Assembly: GCF_030151085.1 (NCBI RefSeq)
Contig: NZ_JASLER010000086.1
Span: 1 to 64,000, forward strand
Direction: 5' to 3'
DNA from: Bacteroides sp.
Lineage (GTDB): Bacteria > Bacteroidota > Bacteroidia > Bacteroidales > Bacteroidaceae
DNA: 64,000 bases
A program made the translations under genes and the position numbers. Positions 36,351 to 45,228 of the stretch are shown here, in pieces; the stretch's first letter is position 1, and every line of letters starts with the position of its first letter. Under the pieces are notes generated by a model. That model ran no database searches, was not told the origin of the DNA, and saw nothing but the letters and a program-made list of their open reading frames with translations.

Positions 36351-37679
36351 TTAGAGAATTTTCCTTTTAATAATGACAAACCAAGTGGTAAGGACAATTC
36401 CTTTCGCAATTGTTGTACCGCAAACAGCCCACCAGATAGCGTCTACACCCATGCCCATTTGTACCAATATCAATGCTACCGGAATACGCATATAATTGCA
36501 TACAATACTGACAATGGCAGGTGGAATAGTTCGTCCTAAACCATAGAAAACACCTTGCATGGTAATTTCGAGCATCATGAACATTTGCGAATACCCGTCA
36601 ATACGCAGAAAATCGCCACCTACACGATAAGCTTCCGCTTCGGGTACAAAGATAGAGAATACTTCGCTTCCAAAGAAGATAAAGACAAGGGAACAGATGG
36701 TTCCGAAAAATCCAGTCATCCACAACGTTGTATACCATGCTTTCTTTACCCGTGATTTTTGCCCCGCTGCATAGTTCTGCGCAATGAATGTGCTCAGGGC
36801 GGTAGAGAAACCTTGCGAAGTATTCCAGGTTATTGCTTCTATCTGTCCGCCGGTGGTGAAAGCCATCAGTCCGATATGTCCCCCTTGTTCGGATGCTGTA
36901 CGCGAGAGGAACATGTTGACGAAAGCAAAAAGCGTGTTTAAGGTGGCTACCGGCAATCCCAGCTTGAAGATACGTTTAGAGTATTTCTTTTTCAGCCGGG
37001 TGAAGAAAGGAAACCCACCGAACAAATCGTCCCTGCAACGTAGCTGGTAAACGAAGATACCGAATACGGTTGCTTCGGACAACCAGGTTGCTATGGCGGC
37101 ACCTTCCGTCCCCATGCCAAAACCAAAGATGAACAGCGGGTCAAGAATAATATTCATTATCAATCCTGTTCCGCTAATATAAAAAGGTATCTTGCTACGT
37201 CCTGCCGCATTATAGATTCCTGTAAAAGCGGCGGAAAGGAAGACAAATGGTAATCCCGTCGATACGATGCGGAGATAAGTTATGGCATCGTTCGTAATAT
37301 TCTCTTTCAACTGGAAGATTCGCAGGATGGGATCGGCAAAGAGAAACAACAAACCACCCCAGCAAGCTGCAATAATCAGAGCAAGGGTGATGTTGTGCGA
37401 AGCAAAGTTACGAGCATCTTCCTGGCTGCGTGCTCCAATGGATTGCCCTACACTTACTTCGGCACCTACCTTATTTAATAATGCAATGGAGCCCGACATC
37501 CACGTCAATATACCTACTGCACCTACAGCTGCAACAGACTCACTACCTAATCGTCCTACCCACGCCATATCTGTCAGGCTATATGCCATTTGGATAAACG
37601 AGGTGGCCATAATAGGTATAGCCAGATTAAATAACTGCCGGTTAATAGGTCCTTGAGTGAGAATTTTTGTTCCTTGCAT
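36351..37679 (-). CDS. MATE-family efflux transporter
   Basis: A 442-residue inner-membrane antiporter with two six-helix halves. It starts MQGTKILTQGPINRQLFNLAIPIM and has the MATE segments TDMAWVGRLGSESVAAVG and IAQNYAAGQKSR. Probable Na+ or H+ coupled drug or metabolite exporter; substrate unknown. It lies 27 bp downstream of nagA on the same strand. Confidence 0.93.
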   Translation of the reverse strand: MQGTKILTQGPINRQLFNLAIPIMATSFIQMAYSLTDMAWVGRLGSESVAAVGAVGILTWMSGSIALLNKVGAEVSVGQSIGARSQEDARNFASHNITLALIIAACWGGLLFLFADPILRIFQLKENITNDAITYLRIVSTGLPFVFLSAAFTGIYNAAGRSKIPFYISGTGLIMNIILDPLFIFGFGMGTEGAAIATWLSEATVFGIFVYQLRCRDDLFGGFPFFTRLKKKYSKRIFKLGLPVATLNTLFAFVNMFLSRTASEQGGHIGLMAFTTGGQIEAITWNTSQGFSTALSTFIAQNYAAGQKSRVKKAWYTTLWMTGFFGTICSLVFIFFGSEVFSIFVPEAEAYRVGGDFLRIDGYSQMFMMLEITMQGVFYGLGRTIPPAIVSIVCNYMRIPVALILVQMGMGVDAIWWAVCGTTIAKGIVLTTWFVIIKRKIL

Positions 37680-37706
37680 TCTTTTTAGCTTGCTATTAAT
37701 TTGATG

Positions 37707-38867
37707 TTAAGAATGTATTTTATCTAAGGTAAGATTGCCTTCCTGCCATACAGCACGGATATTGAGGTTCTTATCCATGATGAGGATATCGGCATCTTTA
37801 TCTTTCTGGAGAGACCCTTTACGGTCGAATACTCCCATGATGCGTGCCGGAGTTTCGGAAGCCATACTCAATGCGTATCCTAAAGGGATGCCGGCTTTCA
37901 CCATGGTGCGGACAAGTACATCAGTGGTGGCGATACTACCTGCAAGTGCCGAACGATCTGCCAGTTTGCATACGCCATCTTCGATAATGACACGGGGATC
38001 GTTTATTGCTTTGCCTTCATTGGCGGTGTATGAAAGGGCGTCAGTGACGAGACAAGTATGTTCTACACCTTTCAGTTTATAAGCCAACCTTAGAATAGTG
38101 GAAGGCAGGTGGATGCCGTCGGCAATAAGTTCTATGGTCATGCCGTCGGTCAGATACACACTTTCCACTGTACCTTCGTACTTGTATTCACGGCGTTTGT
38201 GGAAGCCGGGCATAGCGTTATAAAAGTGGGCCGCATGGGTAAAACCGGCAGCGTATGCTTCCTTGATGCCTTCGTATTCCGATTCGGTGTGCGAGGCGGC
38301 AACAAGGATTCCTTTTTCATGTAGGTATCTGGCAAAGTCGAGTGCTCCGGGTAATTCGGGAGAAGCATCCCAACGACGGATGCAGTGGGTGCTTTCTATG
38401 AGTTCTTTATATTCCTTCTCGTCAATCTCTTTCACTTGGTCGGCAAATTGTTCGCCTGCCATTTTAGGGTTGAGGTACGGACCTTCAATGTGAAGACCAA
38501 GCACGGGACTATCAGGTTCTGCCATTAACTTTTCACAGATAGCTGCGGCCTGATGCAGTTTGCTGAAGGGAGAAGAAGAGAGGGTAGGGAAGATGCTTGT
38601 CGCTCCATGACGTAAATGAGCCTGGATAGCGGCTTGGAAAGCTTCTTCGGTACATTCGGTAAAGTCGTGTCCACCACCACCGTGGGCGTGCATGCAGACA
38701 AAACCGGGCACGATGTACATGCCTTTGGCATCAATCAACCGGGCACCAATCAGTGCGAGGTCACAGTTGGTTACTTCGAGAATCTTTCCGTCCCGTATCA
38801 GAACCGAACCTTCGTTCAGCCAACCTTGAGGGGTGAATATTCGCCCGTTAATGATTTGAGTTAACAT
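37707..38867 (-). CDS. nagA: N-acetylglucosamine-6-phosphate deacetylase
   Basis: A 386-residue amidohydrolase that makes glucosamine 6-phosphate and acetate from GlcNAc-6-P, used in cell-wall recycling and amino-sugar catabolism. Motifs: FVCMHAHGGGGHDF (metal site), GLHIEGPYLNPKMAG, ASHTESEYEG, THAAHFYNAM, and VTDALSY with the catalytic Asp. Length is normal. It lies 29 bp downstream of potD, a functionally unrelated neighbour, so the operon may be accidental. Confidence 0.96.
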   Translation of the reverse strand: MLTQIINGRIFTPQGWLNEGSVLIRDGKILEVTNCDLALIGARLIDAKGMYIVPGFVCMHAHGGGGHDFTECTEEAFQAAIQAHLRHGATSIFPTLSSSPFSKLHQAAAICEKLMAEPDSPVLGLHIEGPYLNPKMAGEQFADQVKEIDEKEYKELIESTHCIRRWDASPELPGALDFARYLHEKGILVAASHTESEYEGIKEAYAAGFTHAAHFYNAMPGFHKRREYKYEGTVESVYLTDGMTIELIADGIHLPSTILRLAYKLKGVEHTCLVTDALSYTANEGKAINDPRVIIEDGVCKLADRSALAGSIATTDVLVRTMVKAGIPLGYALSMASETPARIMGVFDRKGSLQKDKDADILIMDKNLNIRAVWQEGNLTLDKIHS

Positions 38868-38896
38868 TTTTAGATTTATGATTTAAGTTTTGAATA

Positions 38897-40225
38897 TTAT
38901 CTTCTTTTGGGTCGGCGGCGGTGATGGCGTTGTTTCTGCTTGTACTTACGTATTTTGCCGTATACCAGCCACACAAATAATACGCCGAATACGGCAAATA
39001 TCAGCAATACGATTCCTGTATTGAGATTATCGCCTTTCACACGACTCCACATTTCGAGTACAAGTTCTGTTCGGTCGCCAAAATCACGGATCATGGCACA
39101 ACGTTCCACCACCTTCTTATCGGGGTATTGAACGGTGTTGATAGGAATACTATCTGCTTCCGGCCCGAAGAAGTAGCTAAGATCGGAAAATTCTTCAATC
39201 GTTGTATCAATTTTTGCTTCCATTATTTCGGGTGTGGCTATGGCACTAACATAGCCGATGGCATCCATATTCCGTAAAGCAACTTCGGGTTGGCAAAGGT
39301 AGTTTATGAAATAGCTAGCCGCCTTTACATTGCGTGCATATTTGGGGATCACCCAACCGTCATACCAAATATTACTACCTTCACGGGGCACTATGTAATC
39401 CAAATCTACTCCTACTGCGGCAGCCTCTTCCATTGCCCAGACGGCGTCGCCGCTCCAAGTCAGGTTGAGGGACGTTTTCCCTTTGGTCATCATCTCCTTG
39501 CCGAAGTCTGCTTCCCAACCGGAAATGTTAGGCTTCATGGCTTTCAGGTATTTCTCGGCGAGGGCTATGGCTTCGGCGGAATTATCATTCATCAGTTGCT
39601 CTACCGTAACGGTTCCATCTGCCAGTTGCTTGGCATGGGCGTAGATAATGGCTGTGCCGTAAGCATCGCGGTAACTATCTTTCATCAAGACTTTGTTCTT
39701 GTTTTTTGGGTTCCAAAGACAATACCAACTGCTGACTTCTTCTGCGCCGATAAGATTCTTATTATACAAGATACCGGCAGTTCCCCACATATAAGGTACG
39801 GCATAATCAGTGGTAGTACGTCCAGGCTGACTGGTCTTATTCAGTTCTTTTTGGATAAAAGGGGAGACATTGGGAAGATAATCCGGAGTTTTGCCGAAAT
39901 TACGGTCAATAGGAAGCAGAAGATCCTTCTTCAACATTCGTTCAATGATATACTCCGAGGGACATACCACGTCGAAATCTTCGTGTCCACGTTCTATTTT
40001 GGTAAGCATTATTTCGTTGATGTCGAAGACCTGATAGATGATGCGGATGTCTTCTCCGGTTTGCTGCTTGTACCAAGCGGGAAATTCGGCAAGGACGTCT
40101 TCGTCGATGTAATCCCCCCAATTGTATATCTTCAGTACACGGCTGCGCTCTTCACTGGAAGGTCCGCAGGAGGCGAATAATCCGATGTAACACAGTAGTA
40201 GTAGTATGTTAGCTAATTTTTTCAT
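38897..40225 (-). CDS. potD: Spermidine/putrescine-binding lipoprotein with C-terminal membrane anchor
   Basis: A 442-residue solute-binding protein. It has a lipobox (LFASC near residue 20), the PotD start LKIYNWGDYIDEDVLAEFP, WGTAGILYNK, LNLTWSGDAVWAM, and YFINYLCQPEVALRNMDAIGY. Unlike E. coli PotD (348 residues) it carries an extra C-terminal transmembrane helix (VLLIFAVFGVLFVWLVYG) and a very basic tail ending in RRRPKRR. The protein would therefore be anchored twice in the inner membrane. Part of potABCD; array D separates it from potC. Confidence 0.93.
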   Translation of the reverse strand: MKKLANILLLLCYIGLFASCGPSSEERSRVLKIYNWGDYIDEDVLAEFPAWYKQQTGEDIRIIYQVFDINEIMLTKIERGHEDFDVVCPSEYIIERMLKKDLLLPIDRNFGKTPDYLPNVSPFIQKELNKTSQPGRTTTDYAVPYMWGTAGILYNKNLIGAEEVSSWYCLWNPKNKNKVLMKDSYRDAYGTAIIYAHAKQLADGTVTVEQLMNDNSAEAIALAEKYLKAMKPNISGWEADFGKEMMTKGKTSLNLTWSGDAVWAMEEAAAVGVDLDYIVPREGSNIWYDGWVIPKYARNVKAASYFINYLCQPEVALRNMDAIGYVSAIATPEIMEAKIDTTIEEFSDLSYFFGPEADSIPINTVQYPDKKVVERCAMIRDFGDRTELVLEMWSRVKGDNLNTGIVLLIFAVFGVLFVWLVYGKIRKYKQKQRHHRRRPKRR

Positions 40226-40240
40226 TATATATTCTTTTTC

Positions 40241-40366
40241 CCTGAGGTTTGCTCTTGAATTTCCTGTGTTTTCTACTGAAAACCTCAGGCATTTTATCTT
40301 AAAATCCCAGTCATTCTGGATGCAAACTCCTGAGGTTTCGTGAGCAAACTCCGGGCATTTTTCTTC
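40241..40366. repeat. 22-bp-period intergenic array D inside the pot operon
   Basis: Units start at 40258, 40279, 40301, 40324 and 40346 (21-23 bp apart), with a partial unit from 40241. Boxes include AAAACCTCAGGCATTTT and AAACTCCTGAGGTTT; CCTGAGGTTT at 40241 and 40329 is the reverse complement of AAACCTCAGG at 40280. The array fills the potC-potD gap exactly, ending at the potC stop codon. Confidence 0.6.
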
Positions 40367-41158
40367 TTATTCTTTCTTCGCTTTTTCTGCCCGCTTATTG
40401 ATAACAATCAGCAATACAAGCACCGTTACGAAGATGATTACTGACAATGGTCGCAGTTCCGGTGTCAATCCACCCTTGCGTGCATCGGCATATATATAGG
40501 TAGAGAGAGTTTCCAGTCCTTCGTTTCCGATGGTGAATATCGTTACTGCAAAATCATCAATGGAGAGCGTGAAAGCAAGGATAAAACCGCTTATCATACC
40601 CGGAAATATCTCCGGAAGAATCACCTTGCGCAATGCTTGAAAAGGAGTCGCTCCTAAATCGAGGGCGGCTTCATATACATTCTGATTCATCTTTTTGAGT
40701 CTTGGCATTACGCTCAACACTACGTAGGGTGTACAGAATGAGATATGTGCCAGTACTACCGTCGTGAACCCTTGCGATATGCCGAAGCTGACAAACAACA
40801 AGAACAATGAGATACCTGTAATAATATCCGCATTCATCATAGGAATAGCATTCGCAAAATTCATCACCTGACGTGTGCGGGAGCGTAAATTGAAAATGCC
40901 GATAGCTGCAAAACTGCCTAACAGGGTAGATACAGTTGCCGCAATCATAGCGATGGCGAATGTATTCCAAATCGCACTCATTAGTGAATGGTGCATGCCG
41001 CCTGTGAAGAGAGAGCTATATAGCTTGGTGGAAAATCCCGTCCAATTACCCAATACTTTCGCCTCGGTGAACGAGAAGATCATGATAATCAGGATAGGCG
41101 AGTAGAGTAGGGCCAGCAATAACCACAAGTAGCCTTTAGCAAGAATACGTGTCATCAT
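40367..41158 (-). CDS. potC: Spermidine/putrescine ABC permease PotC
   Basis: A 263-residue inner-membrane permease with about six helices. It has the EAA-type loop EAALDLGATPFQALRKVILPE, which contacts the PotA ATPase, followed by SGFILAFTLSIDDFAVTIF as in PotC. It overlaps potB by 4 bp (ATGA), so translation is coupled. Confidence 0.95.
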   Translation of the reverse strand: MMTRILAKGYLWLLLALLYSPILIIMIFSFTEAKVLGNWTGFSTKLYSSLFTGGMHHSLMSAIWNTFAIAMIAATVSTLLGSFAAIGIFNLRSRTRQVMNFANAIPMMNADIITGISLFLLFVSFGISQGFTTVVLAHISFCTPYVVLSVMPRLKKMNQNVYEAALDLGATPFQALRKVILPEIFPGMISGFILAFTLSIDDFAVTIFTIGNEGLETLSTYIYADARKGGLTPELRPLSVIIFVTVLVLLIVINKRAEKAKKE

Positions 41159-41973
41159 ATCACACCTCCACTCTCATTAGATGCGCTATCTTCCTCGTTG
41201 GTAAAGAGGATGGTTACGCCAATTAGTATCAACATGATAAGCGAGAGGGCCGCACCGTAGTTCCACATTCCGTTGTAGATACTTTCTTGTACCGTGGTAC
41301 CGAAGAGCTTGATATTGTTCATTGTCAACAACTCGGCAATGGCGAATGTAGATACCGTAGGCATAAAGACCATAACGATGCCACTCATAATGCCCGGCAT
41401 AGACAACGGAAGAATGACTTTGCTGAATACCTTCACCGGATTGGCTCCCAGATCCTGCGCCGCTTCTATAAGGTTATGATCCATCTTCTGCAATGTATTA
41501 TAAATAGGATAGATCATGAACGGCAGGAAGTTATAGACCATGCCGAATACCAGCGCTCCTTCGCCTAACGGCAGGCTCAGAAAGTCGAACAATGCCACGG
41601 TAGCCAATGTGCGTATCAGGATATTCACCCACATGGGCAGAATAAACAGCACCACCATCGTGCGGGAACTATTAAACCGTTTCTGGCTAAGGATATAGGC
41701 AGCCGGATACCCCAATAACAGGCATATCAGCGTCGTAATTACTGCAATACCGATAGAATAGACAAACGTGTTCAGCGCCTCGGGATGCATCATGAACTTG
41801 CGGAAGTTGGCGAACGTAAACGTTCCTTCGGCATCTGTAAAAGCATATAGCACGATAAGCAGCAACGGTACTATAACGAATACTAGCAGAAACAACGCGT
41901 ATGGTACCGTCCAGTTGCGCCGGCGCATGAAGAAATGGGATAGTTTATCTAACATCATTTTATCATTAATCAC
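41155..41973 (-). CDS. potB: Spermidine/putrescine ABC permease PotB
   Basis: A 272-residue permease, six helices, with the EAA loop EAAQDLGANPVKVFSKVILP and the PotB-like GIMSGIVMVFMPTVSTFAI. Forms the heterodimeric channel with PotC. It starts 6 bp after potA. Confidence 0.95.
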   Translation of the reverse strand: MINDKMMLDKLSHFFMRRRNWTVPYALFLLVFVIVPLLLIVLYAFTDAEGTFTFANFRKFMMHPEALNTFVYSIGIAVITTLICLLLGYPAAYILSQKRFNSSRTMVVLFILPMWVNILIRTLATVALFDFLSLPLGEGALVFGMVYNFLPFMIYPIYNTLQKMDHNLIEAAQDLGANPVKVFSKVILPLSMPGIMSGIVMVFMPTVSTFAIAELLTMNNIKLFGTTVQESIYNGMWNYGAALSLIMLILIGVTILFTNEEDSASNESGGVI

Positions 41974-41979
41974 CTTATA

Positions 41980-43377
41980 TTACCCTATTATTTTGTCACC
42001 TTTTATCACCCTGATATTTTCGGGAGCGATGGTAATACCTACCCGGTCGCCGTCATCCCAAACATCGTTGGTATCTACGAAAATATCTTCGTCCCAATCG
42101 GAGAACACAGTCAGATGATAATGGTTCCCTTTGTAGAGGATAAATTTCACTTCACCTGTCAGTCGTCCATCTTCTTCGTTGTCTTCGAGAATGATATGCT
42201 GGAAGTCAACTTCTACACGTACAGGTGTTTCAGGTTCTATGCCTTGTACTTCTTTGCATTCAAAACTGCATCCGAGGAATTCCACATGAGTGGAGTCTAT
42301 CAGTTTGCCTTCGAATGTATTGCAGGTGCGTTCTTTCTTCATAACGTGGATGTCGAACGGCTTCACTAGCAGACCGACTTCGCGCCCGGCTTCAAAGCAG
42401 TGGTAATCTTGTACCATCAACTCATAACCTTCCCGGGTTTGTATCAGCATTTCGTAGTGTACACCTTTAAAGATACAGCTGGTCACGGTACCCGTCAGTT
42501 GTGCCGCATCGGAAATGTCGAAGATGTAGATATCTTCCGGCCTTATAACGACATCGATTTGCGTCTGCTCACCGAAACCTTCGTCCACACATTCAAATTC
42601 ATGCCCTGCAAAGGTGACGAACTTATCGCGTATCATTACACCGTTCAGGATATTGCTTTCACCGATAAAGTCGGCTACAAAAGAGTTGATGGGTTCGTTA
42701 TAGATGTCGGTCGGCACGCCGATTTGCTGTATCTTTCCTTCGCTCATCACTACGATGGTGTCGCTTAGCGTAAGGGCTTCTTCCTGGTCATGGGTTACGT
42801 AGACAAAGGTGATGCCGAGTGATTTGTGCATCTCCTTCAATTCCATTTGCATGTCCTTACGCATTTTCAGGTCGAGGGCGGCAAGCGGTTCGTCAAGTAA
42901 CAACACTTCCGGTTCGTTGACGATGGCACGTGCAATGGCAACGCGTTGTTGTTGTCCGCCGGAGAGTGAATCTACGTCACGGTCTTCATAATCGGTCATG
43001 CCTACCATGCGCAATGCTTGCTTCACTTTTTTCTCGATGGTGGCAGCAGGCATTTTCTTTAGTTTCAGTCCGAAGGCGATGTTGTTGAATACGTTGAGAT
43101 GGGGAAAGAGAGCATATTTTTGGAATACAGTGTTCACAGGACGTTTGTGCGGCGGTGTTTGTGTGATGTCCTTTCCTGCAATGGTAATAACTCCTTCCGA
43201 AGCAGTCTGGAAACCTGCGATAAGGCGCAGCAGCGTTGTCTTTCCGCAACCGGATGGTCCCAATATGGTTACAAACTCGCCCTTACGGACAGACAAATTT
43301 ACATCATTCAGTACGGCTTTATCTCCAAAGAATTTCGATACGTGCTCTACACCGATAATGCAGTCGGACTTTTGCAT
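41980..43377 (-). CDS. potA: Spermidine/putrescine ABC ATPase with extended C-terminal region
   Basis: A 465-residue ATPase. Walker A is [13 protein letters not shown], signature [14 protein letters not shown], Walker [13 protein letters not shown], and the His-switch is in [11 protein letters not shown]. coli PotA is 378 residues. Here the C-terminal part looks like two TOBE-type modules: the first near [14 protein letters not shown], the second ending [16 protein letters not shown]. The first gene of potABCD. A TACCTTTG -7 element lies at 43464-43471 on the minus strand. Confidence 0.95.
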   Translation of the reverse strand: MQKSDCIIGVEHVSKFFGDKAVLNDVNLSVRKGEFVTILGPSGCGKTTLLRLIAGFQTASEGVITIAGKDITQTPPHKRPVNTVFQKYALFPHLNVFNNIAFGLKLKKMPAATIEKKVKQALRMVGMTDYEDRDVDSLSGGQQQRVAIARAIVNEPEVLLLDEPLAALDLKMRKDMQMELKEMHKSLGITFVYVTHDQEEALTLSDTIVVMSEGKIQQIGVPTDIYNEPINSFVADFIGESNILNGVMIRDKFVTFAGHEFECVDEGFGEQTQIDVVIRPEDIYIFDISDAAQLTGTVTSCIFKGVHYEMLIQTREGYELMVQDYHCFEAGREVGLLVKPFDIHVMKKERTCNTFEGKLIDSTHVEFLGCSFECKEVQGIEPETPVRVEVDFQHIILEDNEEDGRLTGEVKFILYKGNHYHLTVFSDWDEDIFVDTNDVWDDGDRVGITIAPENIRVIKGDKIIG

Positions 43378-43463
43378 AAGCGTTTCTTGTGATTCTTAAA
43401 CTAATTAAACGAATGTATGGCTTCTTTCGGATGGGATTAATCACTTCTCTGAAAAAAGTGGGG

Positions 43464-43471
43464 CAAAGGTA
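43464..43471 (-). promoter_or_regulatory. -7 element of the potABCD operon
   Basis: Minus-strand TACCTTTG matches TAnnTTTG, 87 bp before the potA start. No matching -33 element is seen. Confidence 0.45.
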
Positions 43472-43592
43472 CGTATTTTTTAGAAAGTAGTGAAGTGTCT
43501 TTTCTCTAAAAGACATTTTAAACATTCTTTTCTTTGTATTCGTTCTGACAAATCCACATATCTACGTGTGGAGTTTAATAACCATATTACTT

Positions 43593-44594
43593 ATGAATAC
43601 AAGAAAAGTGAAAGCAAACAAAGACGATGACCTCTTCATCTTCATGCCGGGAGTCATCGAAAGTCTAAAAAGAAATCTGCAATTCCCTGCTGTACAAACT
43701 TACACTAGTACACTGCATTCCGTCGGCGCCTTTCTGGAGAGTGATGCTATAGCTATGCATTGTATATTCACTCCGGAGCAGATAACGAGGTACGAAAACT
43801 GGCTGGAAAGGCAAGGATTGGAGCCGAATACTATCTCTACTTACCTGCGCACCTTGCAGGCAGTCTACAACCGTTGGGCACCTCCGGGCACACCGGAACA
43901 CAACCCGAAGTTATTCAAAGAGGCCTATACTCGGATAGAGTCGTCCACCAAGCGGGCGCTGACCAGAGAGCAGGTGCAGAAGTTATTTGCAACCAATGTC
44001 GATACGCTTGCCCCCAACCAACAACGGACGTTGGCTTATTTCCTATTGATGTTCCTATTGCGCGGCATGCCTTTCATAGACCTGGCACATTTGCGCAAAA
44101 CAGACGTGCGGCACGGTACCATCACTTATTTGCGCCACAAGACGGGCAAGCCCATTGTGGTGGATATTCCCCGTGAGGCATGGGCACTTCTGAATAAATA
44201 CAGAGATAAGACTGATTCGGTCTATCTGTTGCCCATACTCAAAGACAAGGATACACAAGATGCAATGGAGCAATTCCTTGATTACAAAAGTGCCTTGCGC
44301 AAGTACAACCGTGCCTTGGCAGGAGTGATTCGGATACTACTTCCGGGAGTTCGGGTAAGTTCGTACACGGCAAGGCATACGTGGGCAACCTTAGCCTATT
44401 ATATGGGTACTCCCGTAGGTATCATCAGCCAGTCAATGGGGCATTCTTCCCTATTAGTGACAATGACTTATCTGAAACCTTTTGGCAATACAGAGTTAGA
44501 TAAAGTAAACAGACAAGTTATATCATCCGTCAGAAAGGGAAAATGGAAGAAGTGGAAGGCATATAGTATCGTAGACAACAGAATATTAAGATGA
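43593..44594 (+). CDS. Tyrosine recombinase (site-specific integrase)
   Basis: A 333-residue recombinase that would cut and rejoin DNA through a catalytic tyrosine. An N-terminal SAM-like arm-binding domain (about 20-105) is followed by the catalytic domain. Residues seen: Arg157 (LLRGMPFIDL), Lys183 (RHKTGKP), Arg261 (SSYTARHTWAT, with Tyr at the usual HxxR histidine place, as often in Bacteroidetes), His284 (MGHSS) and Tyr293 (TYLKPF). ATG 43593 gives a normal family start; ATG 43566 would add nine hydrophobic residues. The stop codon is 3 bp from the left arm of the inverted repeat at 44598, and the enzyme is the obvious candidate to invert that segment. No phage or conjugation genes are nearby. 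Confidence 0.93.
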   Translation: MNTRKVKANKDDDLFIFMPGVIESLKRNLQFPAVQTYTSTLHSVGAFLESDAIAMHCIFTPEQITRYENWLERQGLEPNTISTYLRTLQAVYNRWAPPGTPEHNPKLFKEAYTRIESSTKRALTREQVQKLFATNVDTLAPNQQRTLAYFLLMFLLRGMPFIDLAHLRKTDVRHGTITYLRHKTGKPIVVDIPREAWALLNKYRDKTDSVYLLPILKDKDTQDAMEQFLDYKSALRKYNRALAGVIRILLPGVRVSSYTARHTWATLAYYMGTPVGIISQSMGHSSLLVTMTYLKPFGNTELDKVNRQVISSVRKGKWKKWKAYSIVDNRILR

Positions 44595-44597
44595 AAC

Positions 44598-44944
44598 TAC
44601 TTATATAGTAAGGGCAAAACGATTCACAAAGATGCGGCATTATTTACAAACATGCAAACAAAGTCTTATAAAATATAAAAGAAATCTTATATCTCACTAA
44701 AAACACTCTTAGAGATTAGCTGAATCTACATATTACACCTGTTTCTGTGCCACATAGGCATACGAGCCTTCTTTCCCGTTTTATGTGTTAAAAGCGGGAT
44801 GTAGCTTTATGCACTATATGCTTCCGAAATAGCATATCATCTTCTTATAAGCCTACTTTCTATTTCAGAAAACTTCAGTTTTGCATAGTCAGAAAACGCC
44901 TTCTCTGCTATGTCTTGCAACATATATCCTTTACTATATAAGTA
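44598..44944. promoter_or_regulatory. Candidate invertible promoter segment (phase switch)
   Basis: A perfect 14-bp inverted repeat, TACTTATATAGTAA at 44598-44611 and its reverse complement at 44931-44944, bounds 319 bp between the recombinase and a surface-protein cluster. Inside it a promoter-like sequence faces left on the minus strand: TTTG (44655-44658), 20-bp spacer, CATCTTTG (44627-44634). No comparable rightward promoter is seen near the right arm. Inversion would move this promoter to about 44884-44915, pointing at the gene at 45006 with a leader of about 85 nt. The present orientation would thus be OFF. A hairpin CCCGTTTT...AAAAGCGGG lies near 44775-44797. Confidence 0.6.
44627..44658 (-). 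promoter_or_regulatory. Promoter inside the candidate invertible segment
   Basis: Minus-strand TTTG, 20 bp, CATCTTTG. The -7 element has one mismatch (C for T) to TAnnTTTG. Direction is away from the fimbrillin-type cluster in this assembly. Confidence 0.5.
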
Positions 44945-45005
44945 ATGCCCAAGCAAGATAAATCATTTTATCAACCATATTATAAATTATAAAAAAACAA
45001 ACAAC

Positions 45006-45200
45006 ATGAAGAAGAAAGACATGTATGTATCCCCCCAAGTAGAGGTGATAGAGATGGAGAACGAAGGTGTGATAGCCAGTAGCCAACTGCCCGGCGTGGG
45101 TGACGGAGGCTCAACCCGTGCAATACAGAGTAAAGGATACAACAGTGCCGCATCAAGCGACTTGGAAGACATGATTAACGATATCCTCACCATCGAATAG
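45006..45200 (+). CDS. Small acidic peptide of unknown function
   Basis: A 64-residue peptide without signal sequence or membrane helix. It starts MKKKDMYVSPQVEVIEMENE, then GVIASSQLPGVGDGG, and ends with an acidic helix DLEDMINDILTIE. The middle is Gly/Ser/Asn rich. I recall similar short proteins beside fimbrillin-type genes in other Bacteroides genomes, but cannot name a family. The layout (conserved N-terminal part, GG in the middle, variable end) resembles a leader/core peptide, yet no modification or export enzyme is adjacent. It is 28 bp upstream of the lipoprotein gene, so they share a transcript. Confidence 0.7.
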   Translation: MKKKDMYVSPQVEVIEMENEGVIASSQLPGVGDGGSTRAIQSKGYNSAASSDLEDMINDILTIE

Positions 45201-45228
45201 TAGTAACCTTTCAAATGTAAAGCAAACA

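Noticed and set aside
43540..43580. The palindrome CCACATATCTACGTGTGG as a partner arm of the invertible segment
   Set aside because: It does not match the 14-bp arms at 44598 and 44931, and lies upstream of the recombinase; it may be its operator instead.
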